Assembly: GCA_963693365.1 (NCBI GenBank)
Contig: CAVNZM010000005.1
Span: forward strand, 10,292,001 to 10,356,000
Length of the DNA stretch: 64,000 nt
From: Amoebidium appalachense
Lineage: Eukaryota > Ichthyosporea
Reading direction: 5' to 3'
This document shows positions 1 through 15,304 of this stretch, one piece after another. How positions within the stretch are numbered: the first letter of the stretch is position 1; each line of letters starts with the position of its first letter. The notes below the pieces were generated by a model. That model was not told where the DNA came from. It made no database searches and saw only the letters and a program-made list of their open reading frames with translations. The translations under genes were made by a program, and so were the position numbers.

Positions 1-90
1 GCAGCCGCGGCGCCATGGTTTTCCGTGCGAAACTTACAACACCTACAAGAACTGAAGCGACTCTATCTAACCTACTTTAAGCTAGTATAA
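1..90 (+). CDS. possible 3' end of a leucine-rich-repeat-like exon
   Basis: Frame 1 is open from the first base of the window to a TAA at 88-90. It encodes 29 residues with a leucine spacing like one LRR unit (NLQHLQELKRLYL). The exon would continue outside the window, so neither an acceptor nor the family can be confirmed. A second reading with ATG at 15 is also open for 21 codons. Weak call based only on leucine periodicity. Confidence 0.2.
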   Translation, partial: AAAAPWFSVRNLQHLQELKRLYLTYFKLV

Positions 91-777
91 GCGCACTTTT
101 AGAGTAGTGAGTAATTGTATATGACACAAATAACAACAGTTTAAAATATTGGTTAAACAATCAAAAGCCCCGCACGCACATGCCTGCTCATCAGTAGAGC
201 TGCAGTCTACCTCCGGAGTCTAGATCTGTGGACGTGGTGGTATGGTGTGTGGTTCAAAGAACTATGGTTAGAAGACGCCGTGACGTGGCCCAGTAGAGTG
301 AAAAAAGTACCTATAAGAGCCAAAGGTTATGCAGAGACCACTTTAACCCGGTCACTGCAACTTTTTTTGTGTCATCGACAACAAGCCACTACACCTCAAA
401 CCTGTTACCGGAGCTTGTCCCACTGTACGCCCGTTCTAGAAGGTGCAAACAGTGGGGTTTTGGTGCTACCACTCAGAAGAAGCCAAATAAACATGACTTG
501 GTTGTTCAGGCATAGGCTCAAGTTTGTCCCACCCCCATCATGCTCAACTTATACACTGCCCATAACCACCCACCTGCCCGCCCCTGACTGCATGGGAAGG
601 CCCGCCCGTACTAGTCCCCCCTCTACACAACTAACTTAGGCAAGAACACCGAACCGTAAGAAACACACACACACATACAAACAAAAATACACACAAACAC
701 ACACACACACACGCACACACGCACACACGCACACACACATGTCGTACACACACACACACACACAGACAAACACACAC

Positions 778-831
<54 letters not shown>

Positions 832-840
832 ACGAGAGAG

Positions 841-893
<53 letters not shown>

Positions 894-1339
894 CCGTGAC
901 ACACACACGTGTCACACATAAACACACAAATAACTACATGTAAACAAGGCAGCTTGACCTCGCTCACTTCACCACTTCTTACACAGATCTGTTACCTTCT
1001 CCAGATCGACCCCACCTTCCCCAGCCGCCCCACTTAAACCCCACTTTTGCCCGCCAGCCCCCCCCCCCCCCCCCCCCCCCTCTTCCGAAGTTCCTTATGC
1101 CTTCCTTCCTCCCCCTTCCTCCCTCCCCCACCACCACCTCCCTCCCTAGGCACCTACAAGAGAGGCGGGGCAACAAGGTGCCCCTGGCGAGAGAGGGGAA
1201 AGAAGGGGGGGGGGGGGGGGGAGGGGGAGGGTCCCGGGAGGGAAGGCTAGGAAGAGGACCGTGAGAGCATAACAACGTACACCTTCACTGACGTCGACAT
1301 ACACTCACACCTGAACGCGTGTGCGTGCGCGTGCGCGTG

Positions 1340-2028
<689 letters not shown>

Positions 2029-3905
2029 CATCTTAATGTCACACACAGTACACACACACATGCGCAATACACACACACACTTACCCTGTGTAACAAACGA
2101 CACACTGGCACAGTATATTAACCGGCCTCTTTTGGTGCAGTGGCGGTTTGCAAACACGCACGGTCCGGGTTAGTGCTAGCCCAAGACAACGTAACGTTAG
2201 ATATAATTAGCAGCTTCTGCGCAGATCTTGTGTAGGGAGAGAACAGACGGGTAGATGTACAAAGACTTAGAATAGAAAGAGAGCTGCCGGGTTTGCATTT
2301 CTTTTATCCGTGAGCAAGAGAAAGAAAAAAAATACAGTTAAGTAGCAAGCATCTAATTCGACTTGTTTCATGTTAGTGGCAGTACATAGTAGGCTCGTAC
2401 CGATACTAGTGCTACCTCTGCACACTGCACTGTGCAACAAAACACGTTGCACTCAAGTGACCTTTGGATGCAAGGGATACTTGACGAAACGATATATGCA
2501 ACAAGTAATTTATTACAAAAAGAACAACAGGGTGTCTGTCAGAGTCTGCTGGTTGCGTTGGACGGTCACGGTGTCGAAAACAGTCATGAGGTGTTTTCGA
2601 CCGAAACGCCTTCCCGTTGTCTGTATGTGTATGGCTGACAGGGCAATGATTCCACAAAAAGGTGGACTGAATGATCACGCTGTACGTGTGTATAATGTTC
2701 ACACGCCATGCCTACTCTACCCCCAGAGAGTGTATTTGGCAGAAACGCACCATGCAGGCAGTAAATGTTCAACACCCGTAGTACTTGTGCATATGTTTAA
2801 CTACGGTGCATGTGTGATGCCCTCATGATCACGAATGGCTAAGAAAAACGCCCAACGCAACAAGCCTGCAAACCCCAAAATAACTAAGACGATAGAAATT
2901 ATCATTTATAATAAAAAGCATCTGTGTAGCATTTTGAGGAAAAAGCAAATATTGTTACGTAAAGGGGTTTGTCTTGGCGGCCAGATCTAGAAGTAGCTTC
3001 TACGTCGGGCAGCTGCCAGGCAGCCCGACAAACGACGGCCCTATGGCGGCCAACCTCGGGTGTTGGAGCGAAGCAAAAAATTGATCGATTTTTGAATAGT
3101 AGATCCAAAGTGGTCCATTGTGATCCGGTGCCTTAACTTTCTTTCGGAGCTACCGCTAGCATCTGCTTACCCATAAGTTGCCTAGCATGTACATATGTCA
3201 CTGGCTGCATTTGATTGGCTGTGCTGGAAAACGCAGTAGGCCGTCGAATGTGGCTGGGCCTCCGGCAGTGTCCACGCAATAAAAAGTGTGTAAACCCCCA
3301 ATCAGAATCGCTCTCGATGCTCGAGAAGAAAATTCTGTCTTTTGGCCCTCCCTTAGTGTAGACCTGTGAAGCACGTGACTTTTGTTGTGAAGCGGAGTCC
3401 TAAACTTAAATACATCAATAGTTACGTTATTGTAGAAAGTTTTAGAAAAGTTGGACCAATGTTTCAAAAGTTATAGCGTTTTATTGAGGTTTTTGAATTG
3501 CCGCTGTTTTGGTCCAGTCAGAGAGCCGCGAATCGGACCAAAAAAGGCGTTTTGACCTTTCAGATTCACGATTGGCTGTTCGAGTTTGGGGTCCTGGGGT
3601 TTGCTGCCTCGGAGCTCAGTCTGTCAGTTGAGTTGCAACTTGCAATTGACCGCTGCTGAGATAAGCTGTATTTTATCCAGTTTTTTATAATTAGGCGCCT
3701 TTCAACTTGTGACAATATTTGCCGCCACCTGCTACCAACTGGAAAGCAAGAAGCGATTTTGTTATTATCCCCCCCCCCTCCTCCCCCCTCTTCTTACCCC
3801 CCCACCCCTCCGGCCTCTCCCCTTCTCCCCCCCCCCCCCCCCTCCCCCCCCCCCGCCGCGCCCTCCTCTCTCACCCCCTCCCGTCCATCTACTCTCCCCC
3901 CCCCC

Positions 3906-3942
<37 letters not shown>

Positions 3943-3975
3943 TCTCTCACCCCCTCCCGTCCATCTACTCTCCCC

Positions 3976-4017
<42 letters not shown>

Positions 4018-5289
4018 CCCCTCCTCTCCCCCCCCCCTCCCCCCCCCCCTCCCCCTCCCCCCCCCCCCCCCCACCATCCACCACCGTTCTACCTGTGGGG
4101 TCGCGCTGGCGCGACCACAACTTCCATTTGCTTTCCTCCCTCTCTCCCCCTTCTAACCCCCTCCCTTCCCCCCCCCCCCACCTCCCCCCCACCTCCCCCC
4201 TCCCCCCCCCCCCCCTTCCCCCTGCCCACCATCCACCACCGTTCTACCTGTGGGGTCGCGCTGGCGCGACCACAACTTCCATTTGCTTTCCTCCCTCTCT
4301 CCCCCTTCTAACCCCTCCCTTCCCCCCCCCCACCTCCCCCCCACCCTCCCCCCCCCCCTTCCCCCTGCCCACCTGCCTGTTCCCCTCCGCCCCTCCTTCT
4401 ATCCCTCCGTGCGCCCCAACTCCCCCTCTCCCTGATGTGCATCAGTTGCGCTCCGCTCTTCCCCTCTATTGGCTTCCAAGAGTATTGCTGTAATTCACGA
4501 TGTTCCACACGCTACTTACATTGCCTCCCCTGCTGTCTCCTTCCCTGGCTCTCTCTCTTACTCTCTCTTACTCCCTTTCCTCTCCATCGCTCTCCCTTCT
4601 CCCCTCTTCTCTCTATCTCTTTCCCTCTTTCTATCTTTTCCCAATTAATTCCCTTCCCTCCGTCCCTTCCGAAGCAATCTTCCTCAACATCCCCCTTCCC
4701 GTGAAGAGAAAGCTTGCGTTCGAACCTAAAATGCCGATCACTCAAACAGTAATGGATTTTGGAGTTCGAAATTTCTCTTTCGGCTCCTGCCTAACTAAAT
4801 TAAAAGCACAATGAGTTTTTTTTTTTTTTGTATCCGATCCGAAGCAATTTAAGCAACTGTTGGCATAGTCTACAGTGTTGACAACTCTATTTACTCTAAA
4901 GTTTTATCTATTCATCCTTTCTCCAGCCATCTCTACACTGTGGCATCAGAACTAGCTTGAAACTTATTTTCTCCTGTTAGCCTACCCCCTCTCTGCCCCA
5001 CCCTCCTTCCCTCCCCCCGCCCCCTCCTCCCCGCGCTTCCGCCCGCTTTTCCCTCCTCCTCCCCCCCCCCCCCCCCCCCCCCCGCCTTCCCCACCCCTCT
5101 CGCGACGCTCCTCGCACACCCGCCTACTCTCCCCCCCTCCCCCCTCCCCCCCCCCCCCCCCCCCCAAAACCCTTCCCCGTTCCCACCTTCTCAATCCCGT
5201 GAGGCTTAGACACTCATTTTCTCATAAAAGTTCCCCCCTCCCCCCTCCCCCTCCCCCCTCCCCTCCCAACACACACACTCCGCCCACCC

Positions 5290-5365
5290 TTTATGCGTGC
5301 TCTCCAATCTGTGTTGTGTTATCCGTCATGTCTGTGTACTTCGTACTCTGTAACGTAAACTAACC
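5290..5365 (+). repeat. partial copy of the dispersed poly-C-tailed element
   Basis: Matches the 3' half of the family seen best at 8255 and 15567 (TGTGTTATCCGTC and GTGTACTTCGTACT blocks) and runs into a C-rich tract. It lies just upstream of the acceptor at 5413. Confidence 0.6.
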
Positions 5366-5413
5366 CTTCCCCCCTCCCCCCTCCCCCCACCCCCCTCCCC
5401 CCTTCCCCTACAG

Positions 5414-5542
5414 GCACTTTCAATACCATGTTGATATCCCGGGCCGCGCTATCACGGGTTGGCACACGCCAGCCATGTTTTTGGTTTGCCGTTACACAAT
5501 GTCGAGGTAGGTTTGTTTTCTTTTCGACGTTACATCTCTGTT

Positions 5543-5593
<51 letters not shown>

Positions 5594-5941
5594 ACATACA
5601 CTTCTCTCTACACAAACATCAAAAAGAAAAAGAACGAAAAAAACAAACAAAATGTAAAAGGGACCTGCACACACAAAAAACACCTGCCCACCTACGCACC
5701 GTGGCACCCGTTCAAGCAGTCTCCCCAAAGGCTCTGATACTAGATGAGTTTATTTGATCAGAGAGGAGGGTTTAGGGATTTTTTGATTAAAGTGTATGAA
5801 GAGAATGCATGTTTAGGGGCCGGTGGGGGGGGAGGGGGAGAGGAGGGGAGGGGGATATCAGAGGTTTACAAAACAGGGAAATGGTTTTTCCCATAAACAT
5901 GTGTGGGTGTGGGTGTGTGGGTGTGTGGGGGGGGATACGTT

Positions 5942-5994
<53 letters not shown>

Positions 5995-6221
5995 TGGTGG
6001 TGTGGGGGGGGGGGGAGAGGGGGGAAGGGGGGCCCCGCGGGGGGAGGGAGGGGGGGGGGGGGGTGGGGGTGAGGTGCAGATAGTGAGTGTTGGTGGCTGC
6101 TGGTGGTGTGTTTGTGTGTTTGATTGGAGAGGGAAAGGTCGAGGTGTCTGTGTGTGTGGGTCTGTGTGGGTGTTTTTCCTTTTCTTTCTTTTCTGTTTCT
6201 TTTCTTTTTCTTTTTTTCTTT

Positions 6222-6255
<34 letters not shown>

Positions 6256-6817
6256 AGGGGGGGGGGGGGGGGGGGAGGGAGGGGCATGGAAAGACATTCG
6301 GTTGGAAATAGGAAGGGTATCATGAACGGACATTATTATCTACGAGCCATAGAGTTAGGGAATGTCGTGGCAGGTAACTCGTCACAAATTTATATATGCT
6401 AAAGGACCCTCTTTGCAATAAGTAGCTGTCATGGTAAATTTGACAACCACGATCCACATATCTTAAAGAAACCAACACGTGGTGTCAATCAGGTGATCTT
6501 GGACCAATCATCTCGAGGCGTCACCAGAGCACAGCAAACAAGAATGCATCCAGGCAAACGGCAGAGCCCTCCTTTACGCTCCAAAAAAAGGCGCTTGAAG
6601 CGTACAAGTCACACCCAATGACCTTCTACACCTTTAACCCAAAATATCTCCAATGGACTACGCACCTGGAACCAAATAGAGGTATGACCCTCCCCCTCCC
6701 CCCCCCCCCCAAAAAAAAAAAAAAAAAAAACAAAAAACAAAGAGAGAGAAAATTTGGGGGAAAAGGAAAGAAAAAAGACAAAAAGAAAAACCGCTGCGCG
6801 CACACACACACGCACAC

Positions 6818-6898
<81 letters not shown>

Positions 6899-7244
6899 CG
6901 GCGCGCACACACGCACACACACACATGCGTGCGCGCACACACGCAGACGCACACACGGGTGCGCCCACATACACACACGCAGCAGCACATACACACACAC
7001 AGGCACCCCCTTCCACACAGACACTCATATCCACACCCATTACACACGCGGCTACACCGATGCACTCAGAAGCACTTGCTCACTATCCCAGTAACTTCTT
7101 CTAGTGTATTCGTCGACCCTCGCCTCACCGGGAAAATACTGAAAATAATATAGAGAGAGGGAGGGAGGGAGGGAGGGAGAGGGAGAGGGAGAGGGAGAGG
7201 GAGAGGGAGAAAGGGGGGGGGGGGAGGGGGAGGGGGGGGAGGGG

Positions 7245-7332
<88 letters not shown>

Positions 7333-8426
7333 TGAAAACCTGAAAGAAGGGGTTGTTTTTTTGGCGGGATAATGCATGTTTGTTACTTTATATTTTTATT
7401 TATTTATTTATCTATTTAGCTATTTGTTTATGTATTCATTTTTTTATTTATTTACTTTTTATTGTGGGGGGGATTGGCTTCTCCCAGCATTGAGTAGCAT
7501 CGATACCCCTCGCTTATTTGTTTCTCTATCTGCAGTTCGCCCGTCCCGCTTGATTTTTACCAGTTCTTTTTTTTTGTTTAAACTTACACTAGGGGTGCAA
7601 GATTCATATAACCGCTTGTGCGCGATGGACAGGTTCTCACACCATGAGCCAATCAGAATTTGGCAGGACGTGAGTGTTTTAAATAGGGTCTTTCTCGAGC
7701 ACGTGCAACAGGCCGCACTTATGACCACAAATTTATGTACCAAACTATAATCATTCTCACTAACAGTTTTCATGTTTTCCAATTTCAGGCAACGTACCCT
7801 TCCTATCGTACGAAGGAATCGCGTTTTACTTCCTTACGCCATGGGGAGCTGTCGTTGAAAGCTTTTTTGGTAACACCCCCCCTCTCATGGCTATAGACAC
7901 ACTTCACACATTGCGTTACGGGCACGCATGCACACACCGCTCTGTTGGCGACAGCTCCCTTGGAACCCATGCGGCATGTTACCCGCCGGCGTAACATAAC
8001 TCGGACTATCGGTTTGGCTTTTTCAAGCCCAAAGCAATGGGTGATACCATATTTCCGGCTGACATCCGGGGGCATAGCTTTCCGTTCGAAGACGTTAAAG
8101 GTCCGCCCTAGTAAGCGTGTTACTACCCTGCGGCGTGGGTCAAATCTCATATTTTCACCTCTGATTGCGAATTCTGCGGCCTTCGGGACTTAATTCTTTT
8201 CAGCTGGTGTAGTATGTTAGCCAGGGAAGTATCGACTTAGGTAGCGACAGGGGAGTTTCGTTAACGAGGTGAATAGGTCGAAACTCGGGTACTGTGGATG
8301 ACGTGGGCCCCCCCTGAGGATGGGCTCTGCTTATTATGCATACTCTTTATGTATGGCTTGCATTCTGCATCGTGTTATCCGTTGTGTTCTTGTGTACTTC
8401 GTACTTTTTGACGCATTCAAACCCCC

Positions 8427-8470
<44 letters not shown>

Positions 8471-8742
8471 CCCTCCCCCGTCCCCCTCCCCCCCCCCCCT
8501 CCCCCCCCCCCCCCCCCCCCCCCCGCGAGGCCTCCCAAAACACACACATCCACAACAATAATAAAGATTGCCTATACCCATCCTTCCCGGTATCCAACTG
8601 CCGCGTACGCGCGCGTACACACACATAGACGCACGCACACACACACACACACCCGTTTACACACAGACAAATCTGCACCTGCATACACACCTACAGACGC
8701 ACACCTACCCAAACATACCCAATTTTCCTTTCCCCTCCCCCC

Positions 8743-8789
<47 letters not shown>

Positions 8790-8887
8790 ACACACACACC
8801 AAACAGCCTGCCCACCCGCCCATTCACAATCACATACACCCACACCCACTCACTCACCTAATTTTTATTTGCACATGCATCCGGACC

Positions 8888-8984
<97 letters not shown>

Positions 8985-9046
8985 TAACGCATGCACCCAC
9001 ACGCACCCACAACACACCCACACACACCCAGACACACACATCCACA

Positions 9047-9111
<65 letters not shown>

Positions 9112-9428
9112 AAAAAGGCAACATGGGCCAAACAATTCCCGGTATGGGCAACCAAACCTTTGATGCTCTCAATGCCTCCCAGGTGTGTGCACCCCCCCCC
9201 CCCCCCACACACACACACACCCCCCCCCCCACACACACACACAGGCACACACACACACACACACACAACACCACCACCACCACCACCACCGCCGCCGCCG
9301 CCGCTCCTTATGCACGTGTGTGGATGTGTGAATGCATGTGTTTGCCTCAAAGCTTTTACGGCTATCACATGTTGTGGGTGTATGTGTGTGTGACAAAGAC
9401 GCCGGTGCTGTAAGGACATTGGTCAGCA

Positions 9429-9514
<86 letters not shown>

Positions 9515-9800
9515 GTGGGGAGGAGGGGGAGAAGTGACGGGGGGGGGAGGGGGTTGTGTGAGTGTGTGGGTGTGCGTGCATGGAAGTGGGTGTGCGGGTG
9601 CATGCATGTGTGGGTATATACGTGTGGGTGTGGGTGTGTGGTTGTGGGCATGTGTGCTTGCACGTGTGTGTGCATGCATGCACACATGTGCACGACATCC
9701 CATGTGGTATATACTACAGTGTGAAGAGTGGAAAGAGAGGTGGCAATGGGGGAGGAAAGGGAGACAGAGCAGAAAAGGGCAAGAGTGAGGTTGGGGACCC

Positions 9801-9847
<47 letters not shown>

Positions 9848-11128
9848 TAAAAAGAGAGACAGGGAAGGGGGGAGGGGCAGGGGAAAGGTGATGGGGAGGT
9901 GATGGTTTAGGAGAAGGGGATTAGTTGTAGGGAGACAACGAGGGAAAGGAGAATGGAGGGAAGGATGGGGAGATGAGGGAGAGGAAGAGAAAGAGAAGGG
10001 GGGGGGGGGGGGGGGGGGGGGGAGGGGGGGGAGAGAGAGAGAGAGTGTGTGTGTGTCTGTGTGTGTGTGTGTGTTAACATTTCTCCTTTCCCACCGCTCA
10101 GAAAGTGGTTGTGAGACCACCGGGACCACCTGGCCTCGGATTGGACGATGTGTGGAGGGAATTTGATAATTGGATGCTAAAAATAGAACACTCTCTGCAC
10201 GAACACCTTCAGAGCAACGCTGCAAACTATCCCGAGCTGGGGCAGGTGGGTGGGAAGATGTGGGTGGTGAGGTTGCATACGTTTCCTCGCCTCTTTTGTG
10301 AAGTTTGTTTGCATGACTCTTCTCTATCGTTCTCTACTCTCTCCTTCTTTCCGCCTTCCCCCCTCCCTTCCTCCCTTCCTCTTCTCTTTCTCCCCGTTTT
10401 CCCGTCTTGCTTGATTGCTCCCTCTCCCTCTCCCTCTGCCTCTTTCTCTCCCTCTCTCACTCCATCGCCTTCTCCCTCTCCCTCTTTCTCGCCTTCTCCC
10501 TCTCCCTCTCCTTCTCCCTCTCCCGAGGGGGGAGGGGAGAGGGGGAAGGGGGAGGCCCTATGGCAGAAGACAATAAAAAGGCTGTTTTCTGGTGTCCATT
10601 TACCCATGTGTTCCCGTGCAGGGTCTCTGTTCGTAGTAGTCGTGCAAGTGCTTCTGGTGATGGTGGTGTCGGTGTTTTAACTGTCCTCCCTTCTTCCCCT
10701 CCTATTTCCATGTTTGTTTTCTCTTTTCTTCTTCTTCTTCTTCTTTTTCCTGGGTGAAAGGGGTGAGGGGGAGAGATTGAAGAGTGACTGCCACCAAATG
10801 GGTGCATGTGCATGTGCCTGTATGTGTAGGCGTGTGTGTGGTTGGGAGGGAGGGGGAGGGAGGGAGGGAGGGACGGGGGGTTAAAACATGAGGATATATC
10901 GTGTGTTGGGAAGGTGAAGCAAAGAGATGGGGTGCAATACGCTACAAGTAGGGGGTAGGGTTTGATACACATTGTATTATGTTGTCGTGAATGGAGAGGA
11001 GCAGGGAGAAAAGCTGTGAAAAAAAAAAAAAAGACGAAGAATTAGAGCAGGAAGGGTGGGTGGGTCCACGGGAGGAGGGAAAAAAGGGGGGGGGGGGGGG
11101 GGGGGGGGGAGAGGGGGGGGGGGGGGGT

Positions 11129-11184
<56 letters not shown>

Positions 11185-11204
11185 ATGGGGGGGGTGGGGG
11201 GGAT

Positions 11205-11236
<32 letters not shown>

Positions 11237-11823
11237 GAAGAAAGGGTGGTGGTGGTGGGGGGAATAGGTGCAAGCATATTTGTCTCACGATATTTAATAA
11301 CCACAGGAGCCAACCAAAATTCTGTATCGACGAAATTTCGCAATGAAAAGACGCCCACATGCGGACGTTTCTGAGGACGGTTCAGCCGAAGATTTGCAGA
11401 ATGAAAAACCCCCCACTGCACTGCAACTTACATGTGGGGCGAAACTTTTCGTTCATCCTATTGAAGCGCCCAGGGGGGAGGACCTGAAAACTGACACCGA
11501 TAAATGGGTGTGTGCCCCCCTCCCCCCCCCCCCCTCCCCCCCCAGCCCGCTCATCTTTTCTCTTATGCAATGCAACCCATGGCCCTTACTTCTGCTATGT
11601 CTTTCCAGCCCTCCCCCTCCCCCCCTCCCCCCCCCTTCCCCAGCCCTCCCCCCCCCCCCTCCCCCCCCCCCTTCCCCCTGCGCCCCCAACACACGCACAC
11701 ACGCAGCCAACCCCAGACCCCATTTCCCGAGACGGGCAACCCATTCCACTTTCAAGTGAAGTGTCGTCTGAGTTGGATTCAGTGTGGAAGATGAATGGGT
11801 TGAAACATGTGCATGAATAAAAG

Positions 11824-11872
<49 letters not shown>

Positions 11873-12634
11873 AAAAAGCTTCTGCAAAGATTGCATAGTT
11901 CGTGTGGGCGTTCATTTTTGCTCCTCCTCTATGTACTGCATTTTCAGCTGGCTATTTGGACTTCATACTGGTTGACCCCCCTCCCTCCCCCCTCCTCCCC
12001 CCGGGCAACAACAACAACAACAAAAAAAAAACCCCCTCCCGTCCGCGTCATAAGTTTTTTTTCTGTTTGCTTGTGTTGCTTGTTTTTTGTTTGACCAATT
12101 TCCGACCTACCCCGAGATCAATGAAAAAAATGGTGTGCTAAATTTAGTCGAATCTGAATTAGAACAATATTCTCTAGTTGGAATTCCGTGGCATGACGTC
12201 ATACTCAAGTCGGTAAAAGTTCACCAATTACGAACCGTTGTTGGGCCCGCCCAGCCCCAGCGACCGCCGATATCACCGAGCGCAATGATTGGCTCTCGCC
12301 CATTTATGGAAATTGATCTTTTTAGGCATATACCATAAAAAGTCTGCAGTAGTCAAGAACAGCCGCTTTAGTCATTAATGCAGTAAGCCACACATGCACA
12401 CAAGGGGCTGTGCTCCCACCGTTTCCCTAAATACAGACCGTCTAACCTAGTCATTAACCGTGACCAAGTTTTTGCAAATTTGATTTATGTTGGTGGTGGT
12501 GGGCCATAGGTGTGGGAGAAGCACCGTTTGGTTCGCCTTGACGTGGCGCTGTTCGAGTCGGATGGGACCCTCGTACCCATTCAGGGTCGAAGTCTGACAC
12601 CTGGTGACTTGGTCTCAATGCAGATAAGGGTATA

Positions 12635-12669
<35 letters not shown>

Positions 12670-13740
12670 CACACACGCACACCCTTCCCCCCTCCCCTCC
12701 CCCTCCCCCTCCCCCTCCCCCCTCCCCCTCCCCCCCCCCTCCCCCCCCCCCCCCCCTCCCCCCCCCTCCCCCTTCACTCTCTCTTCGACGTGGGCCCCCA
12801 CCGATGATGGGCTCTGCTTATGATGCATACTATGTAAATGCGCTTTGCAGCATCTGCCATTAGGTGGTCCGTCGTGCATGTTTACTTCCTACTCTGTAAT
12901 GCATTGTGTCCCTCCTCCCCCCCTCCCCCCAACACACACACACACAAACAGACCCCCTCTCCCGCTCCCACCCCCCCCAACACTTCTCTCGTCAGTCCCC
13001 ACCACCCCCACCCCCACCACCACCATCACCTCCTTCTTTGCATAGTTATTGGTCGTTTATCGTTAATGTCGTTACACAACCACACAGGCGATCTGATGGC
13101 TGGTCGGCTGACACTTTTCGTTTTGTTTCTTTGCCTCCTCTCCTGCTCTCTTACATCTCCCCTTCCCCTCCCTCCTTCATTGACCCCCCCCCCCCCCCCC
13201 CCCCCCCTCTTTTTTTTTTTGGAGCGAGGGAAAGAGGGGGGGGGGGGGGGGGGGGGGGGCTCATTTCTCTTCACGCCTCTCCCTCTCCCTCTCTCTGACC
13301 CTTTTTTCTTGATGAGGGGAGGGTGGGGGGGGGGGGGACAGGGGATGGGAGGGGAGGGGGGAGGGGGAGGAGAATAATAAAAAGAGAGAAAAGGACAAAG
13401 TGACACAGCAAGAGAGAAAAGCGGAAATAATGGGGCAGTGGAGGTGGGGCTCCTGATGAGACTGTACTGGTCAAAGAGTTGTGTGTTTGCAGGGAAGGGG
13501 GAATAGTGTCTATATGGGAGGTACACCGCTGGTAGAGGGGGGAGAGGGAGGCAGAGGGGGGGGGGGGGGGGGGGGGATGGAGGGGGAGGGGGGGAGGGGG
13601 GGGGGGAGAGAGGGGCGTACGGTGGAAAATAAGGATGCATGTGCACACTCCCACTAATATGGATAGACACGCAGGCATCCTCTGATCTGTGGTAATGTGC
13701 ATTCACCGTTACACTTAGTGGTGAGCACATATTCATACAT

Positions 13741-13774
<34 letters not shown>

Positions 13775-13959
13775 GGGACAAACACACATGCTGGCACACA
13801 GGCTTACGCTGACACCTACATGCACATACACACACACACACACGTACAAATACACACATCTCTGCCCTGGCAGGATCTTGGCGGATGCGCACGTGTGTGC
13901 GCACACACGCACACACACACGTGCACACACACACACACACACACGCATGCACACACGCA

Positions 13960-14009
<50 letters not shown>

Positions 14010-14563
14010 CAAACACACAGCTTGGTGTAACCATCAAACCAGCAACACCGGGCAAACTTCCAAAAGTGAGCATCGCGGCCCACATGGGGTCAGTCGTCAG
14101 ATTATCTGAGCCATCAGAATCAGTTATCAAGAGCCAATCAGATGTCCCGATCAGGACGAGCATGGGTTCTAAACACGTGACCGAGACCCAATCAAGTACT
14201 TCCGTTATTGGTGATGCTCGGACCCAATCAAATGCTTCCGTTGGTGGTGATGCTCAGAGGCAGTCAACCGGACAAACGCCAATGACCAAAAACCAATCGA
14301 AATCGTCCGCCAAAGCAACGTCGACATCCACGGTGAAAAAGCCAGCGTCCGTGATCAAAAGTCAACCAAAATCCTCCAAGAGAAACAGTATGGGTATCAG
14401 ACCCGTGACCGAAAGCCAATCAAATTCCGTTAATGGTCACGTAAATTCCGCTGCCAAAAACCGGCCAATCGCACGATCGCCAGTCACCAAGAACCAATCG
14501 AAACCCTCCGTTGGAAGCAACATTCATGAAAGTCGTTCACGGTCCCCAAAGTGGAAACGATAA
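5414..14563 (+). CDS. multi-exon gene of unknown function (3' portion)
   Basis: Eight exons join without breaking phase: 5414-5506, 6312-6373, 7789-7869, 9109-9182, 10102-10245, 11307-11507, 12510-12629 and 14021-14563. All have AG acceptors and GT donors. The last exon ends in TAA and is followed by AATAAA at 14625-14630. The frame enters exon 5414 in mid-codon, so an upstream exon must exist; it was not found. The product has hydrophobic/aromatic N-terminal segments, a short PPGPPG stretch, an acidic-basic middle, and a 180-residue Ser/Lys/Gln-rich tail. The tail contains repeated V-T-K-N-Q-S-K and V-I-K-S-Q-like units and ends in a basic RSRSPKWKR. No family was recognised. The first three exons rest on open frame, splice sites and phase only. 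Introns are filled with poly-C/G, (CA)n and dispersed-element copies. Confidence 0.5.
5940..6290. repeat. (GT)n and poly-G tracts in an intron
   Basis: (GT)n at about 5945-5993 is followed by G-rich DNA to 6070 and near-pure G at 6230-6280. It lies immediately before the acceptor at 6311. Confidence 0.9.
6815..7330. repeat. (CA)n then (GGGA)n/(GA)n microsatellites
   Basis: (CA)n at about 6820-6895 with CG-containing flanks. A GGGA-type tract at 7150-7210 is followed by a pure (GA)n run at about 7250-7328. Intronic in the gene model 5414-14563. Confidence 0.9.
8255..8425 (+). repeat. dispersed poly-C-tailed element, long copy
   Basis: Begins TTTCGTTAACGAGGTGAATA, contains GGATGGGCTCTGCTTAT and GTGTACTTCGTACTT, and ends CGCATTCAAAC followed by about 100 C-rich bases. 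It is nearly identical to 15567-15735 and related to 58355-58530 and 61940-62095. Intronic, in the sense direction. Confidence 0.85.
8419..9107. repeat. poly-C tracts and (CA)n before an exon
   Basis: Poly-C at about 8425-8523 and 8740-8790, then (CA)n at 8890-8980 and 9045-9107. The last (CA)n run ends in CAG and serves as the acceptor of the exon at 9109. Confidence 0.9.
9430..10075. repeat. (GT)n, poly-G and GA-rich intronic DNA
   Basis: (GT)n at about 9435-9513, poly-G at 9800-9846 and 10000-10022, and short (GA)n/(GT)n up to 10074. Intronic between exons 9109-9182 and 10102-10245. Confidence 0.9.
11085..11235. repeat. poly-G tract
   Basis: Almost uninterrupted G for about 150 bases, just upstream of the acceptor at 11306. 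Confidence 0.95.
12785..12905 (+). repeat. diverged copy of the dispersed poly-C-tailed element
   Basis: Retains ATGATGGGCTCTGCTTATGA, a diverged GTCCGTCGTGCATG-type middle and an ACTCTGTAATGCATT end, followed by C-rich sequence. Intronic and sense to the surrounding gene. Confidence 0.6.
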
Positions 14564-15178
14564 ACGTTGACTTTCTTCAATGGGAGGCAATATGCCAGAA
14601 ATTGGACAAATGCTGAAATTTTCAAATAAAGTTTGTGCAATGATCCATTCCTGCAATCGTGCAACAGATAATATGGCATTAGCATAAATTCATTGCCACC
14701 ATCGGTGTACCCCCCCCCCCCCCCCCTCCCCCCCGTCCTCTCATTTATTTAATATCCCTCTTCCCTCCCTCCTCAATCCACCTTGCTTTGCTTCCATGTT
14801 TTCAAACCCTAATGCGTACATCAGACCTTCCCCCCCCCCCCCCCTCCCCCCGCCCCCCAGACTCCCCTTCCCCAAAAGACTCAAAAACACGTGCACACCA
14901 GGCAGCTCCGGGTGTGAGTACACAGCGTGCTTTACATAGTGTCACATTAACGTCAGACACAAAGAGCACACTCACTGGCTGTTTAGCTCGTGCACCAGTT
15001 GATAAATAGAACATTCAGATACTATTTTAGAACCTTTTTACTATCAATCTGAGATCAGACTCTATGGTAGACCTAGTAGTATTAGAATGTAACCAAGGGA
15101 GCTTGCTTCCGATGGAAAAATAATACATTATGTATGCATACAAAATGAAAATGCTATGATACTGTACTTACAGGTGTG

Positions 15179-15209
<31 letters not shown>

Positions 15210-15215
15210 CTCTCC

Positions 15216-15304
<89 letters not shown>

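Noticed and set aside
247-639. 130-codon open frame
   Set aside because: It starts at GTG, has no recognisable content, and runs into a microsatellite region.
3709-4493. Pro-, Ser- or Gly-only open frames
   Set aside because: They are poly-C or poly-G tracts, open in every frame, with no protein-like content.
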